Below the pieces are notes generated by a model, which saw only the letters and a program-made list of their open reading frames with translations, did not search any database and was not told the origin of the DNA. Shown piece after piece: positions 7,145 to 13,675 of a stretch of DNA of 16,011 nucleotides. How positions within the stretch are numbered: the first letter of the stretch is position 1; each line of letters starts with the position of its first letter. The translations under genes were made by a program, and so were the position numbers. The stretch comes from JBAXEO01 sp964541375 (GTDB lineage Bacteria > Actinomycetota > Coriobacteriia > Anaerosomatales > JAAXUF01). Location: the NCBI GenBank assembly GCA_964541375.1, contig CAZIPT010000054.1:1-16011 (forward strand). Reading direction: 5' to 3'.

Positions 7145-8167
7145 GTGAACGGAGCGCCTACAGCCATCGTGGAATCCACTCAGATACGTCTCGTCGTCCC
7201 GCCGGAGCTCGACATGACCCGCCTGCTCGGCCAGGGCGACTCGCTTCTGCGACTCATCGAAGATCAGTTCGAGTCCGACATCGCCGTCCGGGGCAACCAG
7301 ATCACCATCTCCGGTCAACCCTCGGACTCCCAAACGGTGTCGTCGCTCTTCGCCGAGATGATCCAGCTGGTCGAGCGCGGTGAGAACCTCTCGGCGGCTT
7401 CGGTCGAACGCTCCATCGAGCTCATGCGCCAGGGCGAGGTCACTCCCACCACTCTGCACGGCGACGTGATCCTGACCCACAAGGGCAAGGCGATCCGTCC
7501 GCAGACCGCCGGTCAGAAGCGTTACGTCGATGCGATCCGGAAGAACACCGTCACGTTCGGCATCGGCCCTGCAGGTACCGGCAAGACGTACCTCGCCATG
7601 GCGATGGCCGTCGAGGCACTCAAGCACAAGGCTGTCGGCCGCATCATCCTGACGCGTCCCGCAGTGGAGGCCGGCGAGTCGCTCGGATTCCTCCCGGGCA
7701 CGCTCACCGAGAAGGTCGATCCGTACCTTCGCCCGCTCTACGACGCCCTGTTCGACATGATGGACGCCGAGAAGTCCGCGCTGCTCACGGAGCGCGGCGT
7801 CATCGAGATCGCGCCGCTAGCCTACATGCGCGGCCGCACGCTAAACGACTCTTTCGTCATCCTCGACGAGGCGCAGAACACCAGTCCCGAGCAGATGAAG
7901 ATGTTTCTGACCCGGCTCGGCTTCGGCTCCAAGATCGTCATCACCGGCGACGTCACGCAGATCGACCTGCCCAAGGGACACTCCGGCCTCAAGCAGGTCC
8001 GGAACATCCTTGATGGAGTTGCCGACATCGCGTTTTGCGACCTCACCTGCAAGGACGTCGTGCGGCACAAGCTCGTGCAGCGCATCGTGACCGCTTACAC
8101 AAAGCACGACGAAGCGATCGCTCTCGCCGAGGAGGCGAAGGCGCTGCCGCGCCATGAGCAGATATAG
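7145..8167 (+). CDS. phoH: PhoH-family ATPase (YbeZ-like)
   Basis: PhoH-like proteins are cytoplasmic P-loop ATPases tied to RNA metabolism, and the YbeZ subgroup works with the rRNA maturation factor YbeY. The 340-residue product carries the Walker A GPAGTGKT (residues 141-148) and Walker B VILDEAQN (Asp241, Glu242). Typical PhoH segments are RPQTAGQKRYVDAI, ILTRPAVEAGESLGFLPG, YMRGRTLNDSF, MKMFLTRLGFGSK and ITGDVTQIDLP. A small N-terminal domain precedes the ATPase core. The GTG at 7145 has no clear Shine-Dalgarno; another in-frame GTG at 7169, with GGAG about 13 nt upstream, is possible and would shorten the protein by eight residues. The stop overlaps the next gene by 14 bp. ybeY lies two genes downstream, in keeping with a functional link. 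Confidence 0.94.
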   Translation: MNGAPTAIVESTQIRLVVPPELDMTRLLGQGDSLLRLIEDQFESDIAVRGNQITISGQPSDSQTVSSLFAEMIQLVERGENLSAASVERSIELMRQGEVTPTTLHGDVILTHKGKAIRPQTAGQKRYVDAIRKNTVTFGIGPAGTGKTYLAMAMAVEALKHKAVGRIILTRPAVEAGESLGFLPGTLTEKVDPYLRPLYDALFDMMDAEKSALLTERGVIEIAPLAYMRGRTLNDSFVILDEAQNTSPEQMKMFLTRLGFGSKIVITGDVTQIDLPKGHSGLKQVRNILDGVADIAFCDLTCKDVVRHKLVQRIVTAYTKHDEAIALAEEAKALPRHEQI

Positions 8168-9188
8168 CGAGATCACCGGGCGCGCCTTCAACCGCCTGCC
8201 GCAGCGTCTGAGGACGCCGTTCGCAGGCCGGTTCATCGTGTTCGCAGTCGTTGCCAGCATTGCAGTCGGCATCGTGCTGATGGGTGCGCTGGCGGCGCTT
8301 CTCGGCGATATGGTTGATGGCACGCCGGCGAGTCTGGCGTTCCAGTCAGCGGTGTGGGGGGCGATCGGTGCGACGATGGCCACTCTGCTTGCGCTCGTGG
8401 TCATCCCATTCATCCGCGACGGGCTTGGGCTGGCCGAGGACATCCGCCTGCTTGAGGCCGCGAGCCCGGCGCACCCGCTGATGAAGGAGCTGATCACGAC
8501 GGCGCCCGGCACGTACACCCACTCGGTCGCAGCCGCCAACCTGGCCGAGGCCGCCGCCGAGGCGCTGGGGGCCGATGCGCTGGTCACGCGGGTCGGTGCG
8601 TACTATCACGACATAGGGAAGATCAAACGGCCGATGTACTTCTTCGAGAACCAGTCGGGCGGCCGCAATCCGCACGACGAGGCCAAACCGGCTCTTTCGG
8701 CCCTCATCATCACCGCGCACGTTCAGGACGGTATGGTCCTCGCCGAGCAGTACAACCTGCCGGTCAAAGTCCGGGAGATCATTCGGCAGCATCATGGGAC
8801 GTCGCTGGTACGGTACTTCTACAACAAGGCAGCCGAACTAGACGCAGCCGTGTTCGAGGCCGATTTTCGCTATCAGGGCGAGCACCCCACCTCCGTCGAG
8901 GCGGCACTCGTCATGCTGGCGGATTCCAGCGAGGCAGCCGTGCGCGCACAGAAGGAGCCGACCGAGCCTCGCGTTCAGGCCGTGGTCAGGGCGATCGTGG
9001 ACGAGAAGACGGCCGACGGGCAGCTGGACCACGTGGATCTCTCGCACGATGACCTCGAGCGCATAATCTCCATCTACTCGAACATACTCGTGAGCATGTA
9101 TCACGCCCGCTGCGAGTACCCGCCGGCCCCGGACAAGACCAGGAGGACGCCCCATGCTGATCAGCATCACGAGCCATCGCGAGCCTGA
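8154..9188 (+). CDS. Short membrane-anchored HD phosphodiesterase, PgpH/YqfF-like (probable c-di-AMP hydrolase)
   Basis: The HD domain resembles that of PgpH (YqfF), which hydrolyses cyclic di-AMP to pApA. Visible signatures are the approach LAEDIRLLEAASPAHPLM, APGTYTHSV (His123), YYHDIGKIKRP (His152-Asp153), NPHDEAKP, ITAHVQDGM (His189), RQHHGTSLVRYFY (His213, His214) and MLADSSEAA (Asp257). All expected metal-binding residues are present. The protein has only 344 residues. Characterised PgpH proteins are about 700 residues with a large extracytoplasmic 7TMR-HDED domain and seven spans. Here only two hydrophobic spans (about 27-50 and 66-87) precede the HD domain, and no extracytoplasmic sensor is seen. 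The tail beyond about residue 320 is polar and overlaps ybeY by 35 bp. The position between phoH and ybeY is the same as for yqfF in Bacillota. Substrate is inferred from family and context. Confidence 0.88.
   Translation: MSRYSEITGRAFNRLPQRLRTPFAGRFIVFAVVASIAVGIVLMGALAALLGDMVDGTPASLAFQSAVWGAIGATMATLLALVVIPFIRDGLGLAEDIRLLEAASPAHPLMKELITTAPGTYTHSVAAANLAEAAAEALGADALVTRVGAYYHDIGKIKRPMYFFENQSGGRNPHDEAKPALSALIITAHVQDGMVLAEQYNLPVKVREIIRQHHGTSLVRYFYNKAAELDAAVFEADFRYQGEHPTSVEAALVMLADSSEAAVRAQKEPTEPRVQAVVRAIVDEKTADGQLDHVDLSHDDLERIISIYSNILVSMYHARCEYPPAPDKTRRTPHADQHHEPSRA
9141..9146 (+). promoter_or_regulatory. Consensus ribosome binding site for ybeY inside the preceding gene
   Basis: AGGAGG, a perfect Shine-Dalgarno core, sits 7 nt before the ybeY ATG at 9154. 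Both lie within the coding end of the HD phosphodiesterase gene. It is the strongest ribosome binding site seen in the window and supports the 35-bp overlap as real. Confidence 0.75.
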
Positions 9189-9603
9189 GCTACTCGACTT
9201 GACGGCCTTCGAGCGGCTTGCGGCGTTCGCCCTCGACAGAGAAGACGCGCCGGAGAACTGCGAGCTTTCCATAGCCATCGTCGAGATTGCCGAGATGGCC
9301 GAACTCAACCAGCAGTACCGAGGTGTCGCTGGTCCCACAGACGTGCTCTCGTTCGGCTGTGACGACCCCTGTGCGGTCCTCGGCCCCGACGAGCCGGTGA
9401 CGCTCGGGGATGTCGTCATCGCGCCGGAGATCGCGCTCGCCCAAGCGACGGAATACGGGCACACCGTCGAAGAGGAGCTCAACCTGCTCCTGGTGCACGG
9501 CGTATTGCACCTTCTCGGCTACGATCACGAGGCCGACGAGGACGCGGGTGCGATGCAGGCGCGCGAGCGGGCGATCCTGCTGGCGTGGTCGGCTGCGTCC
9601 TAG
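9154..9603 (+). CDS. ybeY: Endoribonuclease / rRNA maturation factor YbeY
   Basis: YbeY is a zinc-dependent single-strand endoribonuclease involved in 16S rRNA 3'-end maturation and 70S quality control. The 149-residue length is typical. The H-x3-H-x5-H zinc motif appears as HGVLHLLGYDH with His115, His119 and His125. Upstream family segments are ELNQQYRG, PTDVLSF and LGDVVIAPE. ATG at 9154 is preceded by AGGAGG (9141-9146) and overlaps the preceding HD gene by 35 bp in another frame, implying tight coupling. The dgkA-PAP2 gene begins 7 nt after the stop. The phoH-HD-ybeY order is conserved widely and agrees with joint work of PhoH-like ATPase and YbeY on RNA. Confidence 0.95.
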   Translation: MLISITSHREPELLDLTAFERLAAFALDREDAPENCELSIAIVEIAEMAELNQQYRGVAGPTDVLSFGCDDPCAVLGPDEPVTLGDVVIAPEIALAQATEYGHTVEEELNLLLVHGVLHLLGYDHEADEDAGAMQARERAILLAWSAAS

Positions 9604-9610
9604 TGGCGCC

Positions 9611-10321
9611 GTGACGCCTCAGAAGAGCCGCTCCATCATCTGGAGCTTCAACTACGCCATCGAGGGGATCGTCTACGCTCTTCGCACCCAGCGCAACATG
9701 CGCATCCACGTCGCAGCGGCGGTCTTCACGCTGGTCGGCGCTCTGATTCTGGGGCTCGACTGTACGGCTTTGGCTGCGATCGTCTTCGCGATCAGCCTCG
9801 TCTTCGTGGCCGAGCTCATCAACACCGCAATAGAGGCGGCCGTCGATGTTGCCACCGACCGCTACGATCCGCTGGCCAAGGTCGCAAAGGACGTGAGCGC
9901 GGGCGCCGTGCTCATCGCTGCGATGAACGCTCTCGTCGTGGCATATCTGGTCCTGTTCACGCCGCTCAAGCGCATCGCCAAACAGGGGCTCGGCTGGGTC
10001 ACCATGGCCCCAACGAGTCTGACCGTGGTTGCACTCGGTCTCGTACTGCTCGGCGTGCTGGTGTTCAAGTCCATGTCGCACGAGGGGACGTTCATGCAAG
10101 GCGGCTGGCCCAGCGGACACACCGCCGTCGCGTTCGGCGCCGCCACGGCCGTGGGTTTCGTGACCGGCAGCGCCGGAGTGCTCGTGCTCTGCCTGGCGAT
10201 AGCCGCGCTGGTGGCCCAAAGCCGGGTCGAGGGGGAGATACATTCGATTCCGCAGGTCATCTTGGGCGCCCTTCTTGGCATCCTCATCGTGACCGTGGTG
10301 TTTCAGCTATTCTTTCGATAG
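9611..10321 (+). CDS. Diacylglycerol/undecaprenol kinase fused to a PAP2 phosphatase domain
   Basis: Two lipid enzymes lie in one 236-residue membrane protein. Residues 1-115 are a DgkA-type lipid kinase: SFNYAIEGIVYALRTQRNMRIH, then the catalytic helix ELINTAIEAAVD with Glu68, Asn71 and Glu75, which match the key acidic and Asn residues of E. coli DgkA. Three spans fit this family. Residues about 130-236 are PAP2-like: WPSGHTAVAFGA with His170, and SRVEGEIH with Arg205 and His211. The usual Asp four residues after that His is Gln215 here, and the first PAP2 motif (K-x6-RP) is not obvious. In Gram-positive relatives DgkA phosphorylates undecaprenol, and PAP2 proteins remove lipid phosphates. 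The fusion could interconvert undecaprenol and its phosphate (inference). GTG at 9611 is the start, as the frame upstream lies within ybeY. No clear Shine-Dalgarno is visible. Confidence 0.9.
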   Translation: MTPQKSRSIIWSFNYAIEGIVYALRTQRNMRIHVAAAVFTLVGALILGLDCTALAAIVFAISLVFVAELINTAIEAAVDVATDRYDPLAKVAKDVSAGAVLIAAMNALVVAYLVLFTPLKRIAKQGLGWVTMAPTSLTVVALGLVLLGVLVFKSMSHEGTFMQGGWPSGHTAVAFGAATAVGFVTGSAGVLVLCLAIAALVAQSRVEGEIHSIPQVILGALLGILIVTVVFQLFFR

Positions 10322-10363
10322 CGGAGGATTCATCCTGACCCCAAGGCGTGACTCGGAGACTAC

Positions 10364-11635
10364 GTGGTACTGGTGATCATCGTGCTCGTGGTGGCGTTCG
10401 GCGTTCTGGGGGCCGTGCTGGCCGCCGCCGAGACGGCGGTCATGCTCCTTCCTGCGGGCCGGGTGCACCGGCTGGTGGAGGCCGAACGCGTCGGTTCGCG
10501 AGCGCTCGAGGAGCTCGCGCAGAGGCCACATCGGCTCCGCGCCGTGTCGGCGTTGGTCGCTTCACTCACCTTCGGGCTGTGCGTCGCGTTGGGAGTCTCG
10601 GCCGGCGAGGTCGTCCGGATCGGCAGTTTCACGATGCTCAGCGAGGTGCTCTACTCGGTTTTGGCGGTACTGCTCGTGTACGCGATAGGCCAGGCCCTAC
10701 CGCGCACCCTTGCCGTGGCCAATCCCGAGCGGATCGGGCTCGAGTCCGCTGCGTTCGCCCAGTTCTCCACGACCATCTTCTATCCGCTCGCGCGTGTGCT
10801 GGGCGCGCCCTGGCGCTGGGCGGTACACCTGACCACCGACGAGCCGCAGTCCTCCCCATGGGTGACCGGCGTCGAGTACCGCGCCACTGAGAACGACGAG
10901 GACGCCGAGCGAGAAGAGGCCGAGGAGGCGCTGCTTGAGGCGGTCTCCGACTTCGCCGAGAAGATCGTGCGCGAAGTCATGGTGCCTCGGACTGACATGA
11001 AGGCACTGCCTGACACGGCGCTGGCAGCAGATGCGGTCAGATTGATCGACCAGACCGGGTATTCTCGGCTTCCCGTCTATCACGACTCCACCGACGACAT
11101 CCGAGGTGTGCTGTACGCTAAGGACCTCCTTGTTGCGCTGGCTGCGGGAAAGGCGGACGGGCCGATCGGGGCCATGGCTCGCGAGCCGTATTTCGTGCCG
11201 GAGACCAAGCAGGTTGAAGAGCTGCTTGTCGAGATGCGCACCAGGACGCACATCGCCATCGTCGCCGACGAGTACGGTGGCACCGCCGGACTGATCACAC
11301 TCGAGGACCTGCTCGAAGAGATCATCGGCGAGATATCTGACGAGTACGATCGGGAGGTCCCGCTGATCACGGAGCTGGACGAAGGTCGGTTCTCGGTCGA
11401 CGCACGCCTACCAGTGGATGACCTCAATGAGGTGTTCGGAACCGACATCGACATAGACGCGGACTCGGTGGGCGGACTGTTCACCGAGGTCGCAGGCAGG
11501 ATTCCCCAGGTAGGGGAGTCGGTGTCAGTGGAGGGGCTCAAACTGACCGTGAACGAACTGCAGGGCAACCGGATCTGTCGTCTGACGGTCGAACCGGTGG
11601 CCGTCGAAGCCAACGAAGGAGACGAGCATGCGTAA
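10364..11635 (+). CDS. CNNM/CorC-type membrane protein with tandem CBS domains (hemolysin family)
   Basis: Members of this family act in magnesium or other divalent cation transport; the old hemolysin name is historical. The 423-residue product shows a DUF21/CNNM membrane region at about 1-150 with hydrophobic spans near 1-28, 62-80 and 92-112 and the AAAET motif at 20-24. An acidic linker follows (about 173-192). The CBS pair comes next: VREVMVPRTDM through YAKDLL (about 202-256), and REPYFVPE through GTAGLITLEDLLEEIIGEI (about 273-324). A CorC_HlyC domain closes the protein (about 340-412, with VGGLFTEVAGRIP). The start is GTG at 10364 with CGGAG about 5 nt upstream. The 42-bp gap to the dgkA-PAP2 gene contains no clear promoter. 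The end overlaps cdd by 8 bp. The CBS domains probably bind an adenine nucleotide; the ligand is not known from sequence. Confidence 0.92.
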   Translation: MVLVIIVLVVAFGVLGAVLAAAETAVMLLPAGRVHRLVEAERVGSRALEELAQRPHRLRAVSALVASLTFGLCVALGVSAGEVVRIGSFTMLSEVLYSVLAVLLVYAIGQALPRTLAVANPERIGLESAAFAQFSTTIFYPLARVLGAPWRWAVHLTTDEPQSSPWVTGVEYRATENDEDAEREEAEEALLEAVSDFAEKIVREVMVPRTDMKALPDTALAADAVRLIDQTGYSRLPVYHDSTDDIRGVLYAKDLLVALAAGKADGPIGAMAREPYFVPETKQVEELLVEMRTRTHIAIVADEYGGTAGLITLEDLLEEIIGEISDEYDREVPLITELDEGRFSVDARLPVDDLNEVFGTDIDIDADSVGGLFTEVAGRIPQVGESVSVEGLKLTVNELQGNRICRLTVEPVAVEANEGDEHA

Positions 11636-12047
11636 CCTGACCCAGCCCGACCTGGCGCTTCTCGCTTTCGCCCGTGAGGTGCAGGAGAAGGCGTACGCAC
11701 CCTACTCGAACTTCCGTGTGGGAGCCGCCATCTACGCCAACGGGGAGATATTCCAGGGCGTCAACATCGAGAACGCCGCATACGGTGCGACGATCTGCGC
11801 GGAGCGCTCGGCACTGGCGGCGGCCGTCTCGGCTGGCTGCACGGATATCACCGGACTCGCCGTGGTCGGCGACTCTTCGTCGCCCACCACGCCCTGCGGT
11901 TGCTGTCGGCAGGCGCTCGCCGAGTTCAACCCTGAGCTTCGGATCATCATGGGCGGTGTCACCGACGAGGTCTTGGTGATGACGCTGGACGAGCTCCTGC
12001 CCGAGGCGTTCGTGCGCGGCTACCTCGACCAGGACGAGACTCCTTAG
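11628..12047 (+). CDS. cdd: Cytidine deaminase
   Basis: Deaminates cytidine and deoxycytidine to uridine and deoxyuridine in pyrimidine salvage. The 139-residue product is the short homotetrameric type. Substrate-binding APYSNFRVGAA leads the domain, and NIENAAYG follows. The zinc site is complete: CAERSA with Cys57 and catalytic Glu59, and PCGCCRQ with Cys90 and Cys93. The extra Cys92 within that motif is unusual but lies at the variable position. ATG at 11628 has AAGGAG at 11616-11621, a well-spaced ribosome binding site, inside the end of the CNNM gene (8-bp overlap). It shares one base with era (TAGTG). Together with deoC two genes on, it points to nucleoside catabolism and salvage. Confidence 0.97.
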   Translation: MRNLTQPDLALLAFAREVQEKAYAPYSNFRVGAAIYANGEIFQGVNIENAAYGATICAERSALAAAVSAGCTDITGLAVVGDSSSPTTPCGCCRQALAEFNPELRIIMGGVTDEVLVMTLDELLPEAFVRGYLDQDETP

Positions 12048-12982
12048 TGGCTGCATCCACGCCGCCATCCAAGCGCCTGAGCACCGAGGAGACGCGGAGC
12101 GGTTTCGTCGCGCTGGTGGGTCGTCCCAATGCGGGGAAGTCGACGCTGGCCAACGCCGTAGTGGGAACCAAGGTCGCCATCACTTCGGATACGCCGCAGA
12201 CAACGCGGCATCGCTTGCGGGCGGTGCTCGACCGTGACGACGCCCAGGTCGTGCTTGTGGACACTCCGGGGCTGCACAAGCCGCACGATGCTCTCGGCGA
12301 GGAGCTGAATCGCTCGGCGCTCAAGTCGCTCGAGGACGTCGACGTCGTCGCGATGCTGGTGGATGCTCGCGCGAAGATCGGCGGCGGCGACCGCTGGGTG
12401 GCAGAGCACGTGGCCAAGACCCGTGCCAAGAAGGTCCTCGTGCTCACCAAGGCCGACGTTGCCACCGAGCAGCAGGTCATGTCGCAGCTCTCGGCAGCTC
12501 GCAAACTCGTGGACTTCGACGAGGAGGTCGTGGTCTCGGCGATCGAAGGCTTCAACGTCGACGGCTTCGTGGAGACCGTCATTCGCTACCTGCCGATGGG
12601 GCCGCGCTGGTTTCCCCGCGACATGCCCACCGACCAGCCGCTCGAGGTCATGGTCGCCGAGTTCATCCGCGAGAAGATTCTGCGAAAGACGCACGACGAG
12701 GTGCCGCACGCCGTGGGAGTCGCCATCGATGACATCACCTACGACGACAAGAAGGACCTCTGGCGTATCTGGGCTGTCATCTACGTCGAGCGGGATTCCC
12801 AAAAGGGCATCATCATCGGTAAGGGCGGCGAGTCGCTCAAGGCGACCGGCATCGAGGCGCGCGAGGACCTTGAGCGGCTTCTGGGCGCGAAGGTGTACCT
12901 CAACTTGAGCGTCAAGGTGAAGAAGGACTGGCGCCGGGACTCCAGCCAGATTCGGCGCTTCGGCTATGGGGAGGGCGGGTGA
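12047..12982 (+). CDS. era: GTPase Era
   Basis: Era is an essential GTPase that binds the 3' end of 16S rRNA during 30S assembly. The 311-residue length and two-domain layout are typical. GTPase motifs are G1 GRPNAGKST (residues 25-33), a G2 region TPQTTRHR, G3 DTPG (72-75), G4 as TKAD (134-137) in place of the usual NKxD, and G5-like SAIEG from 164. The C-terminal KH domain contains QKGIIIGKGGESLK (about 252-265) and ends in VKVKKDWRRD. The start is GTG at 12047, sharing one base with the cdd stop; no strong Shine-Dalgarno is visible, so coupling is likely. The N-terminus has about 18 residues before the GTPase core. deoC overlaps the end by 4 bp. Confidence 0.97.
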   Translation: MAASTPPSKRLSTEETRSGFVALVGRPNAGKSTLANAVVGTKVAITSDTPQTTRHRLRAVLDRDDAQVVLVDTPGLHKPHDALGEELNRSALKSLEDVDVVAMLVDARAKIGGGDRWVAEHVAKTRAKKVLVLTKADVATEQQVMSQLSAARKLVDFDEEVVVSAIEGFNVDGFVETVIRYLPMGPRWFPRDMPTDQPLEVMVAEFIREKILRKTHDEVPHAVGVAIDDITYDDKKDLWRIWAVIYVERDSQKGIIIGKGGESLKATGIEAREDLERLLGAKVYLNLSVKVKKDWRRDSSQIRRFGYGEGG

Positions 12983-13671
12983 TCGACGTGGATCTCGAGA
13001 CGCTCGCCCGATCCATCGACCAAACGATGCTCAAGCCAACGGTGGGACCGGCCGCGGGCGCGCAATGGATCGCCGCGAACGCCGATCACGGCTTTGCCAC
13101 GCTCTGCGTCTCTCCTTTCCTTGTGCCGATAGCCGCCGGGTTCTTGGCCGGCTCACAGACAACGGTCTGCTCGGTCGCCGGTTTCCCGTTGGGCTATGCC
13201 GAGAGGGCCGCGAAGGCTCATGAGGCGGCCGTCCTGGCCCAGCTGGGGTGTGCCGAGGTCGACATGGTGGTCAACATCGGTGCGCTCCTCGAGGGCGACG
13301 AGAGCTACGTCCTGACCGACATCGCCGCAGTGGTGGCGGCCGTCGACGAAGCGAGCTCAGGGGCGTCGATCGTCAAAGTCATCCTCGAAACCGGCTACCT
13401 GGAGGAGGCGGACATCGTGCTCGGGTGCCGGCTCGCCGAGAAGGCTGGTGCTGCGTTCGTGAAGACATCGACCGGGTTCGGACCGCGCGGCGCAAGCGTT
13501 CGCGACGTGGAGATCATGCGAACCGCTGTGAGCGACGGTATCGGCGTCAAGGCGGCTGGTGGCATCCGAGATCTCGACGCAGCGCTCGACATGCTTGCAG
13601 CCGGCGCGACGCGGATAGGCACGTCGGCTGGTATCGAGATCCTGGCCGAGGCGACCTCGCGCGGGATCTGA
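12979..13671 (+). CDS. deoC: Deoxyribose-phosphate aldolase
   Basis: Class I aldolase that splits 2-deoxyribose-5-phosphate into acetaldehyde and glyceraldehyde-3-phosphate at the end of deoxynucleoside breakdown. The 230-residue TIM barrel has the expected active-site set: DQTMLKP near residue 14, EVDMVVNIGAL with Asp95, VKVILETGYL (Lys133 segment), the Schiff-base Lys162 in FVKTSTGFGP, and Lys191 in GVKAAGGIRD. The phosphate site GATRIGTSAG follows. GTG at 12979 overlaps era by 4 bp; a GGAGGG run lies only 3 to 5 nt upstream, so the in-frame GTG at 12988 is an alternative start. deoC is not the usual gene between era and recO. With cdd it suggests a salvage module interleaved with ribosome genes. 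Confidence 0.95.
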   Translation: MIDVDLETLARSIDQTMLKPTVGPAAGAQWIAANADHGFATLCVSPFLVPIAAGFLAGSQTTVCSVAGFPLGYAERAAKAHEAAVLAQLGCAEVDMVVNIGALLEGDESYVLTDIAAVVAAVDEASSGASIVKVILETGYLEEADIVLGCRLAEKAGAAFVKTSTGFGPRGASVRDVEIMRTAVSDGIGVKAAGGIRDLDAALDMLAAGATRIGTSAGIEILAEATSRGI

Positions 13672-13675
13672 TCGG

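Noticed and set aside
9410..10321. The DgkA-PAP2 frame extended upstream to 9410
   Set aside because: The extra 67 residues lie inside ybeY in another frame and are Arg/Ser-rich without similarity to DgkA; GTG 9611 gives the normal beginning.
10322..10363. Small hairpin AGGA/TCCT in the gap before the CNNM gene as a terminator
   Set aside because: The stem is only 4 bp with no T run; chance structure is likely.
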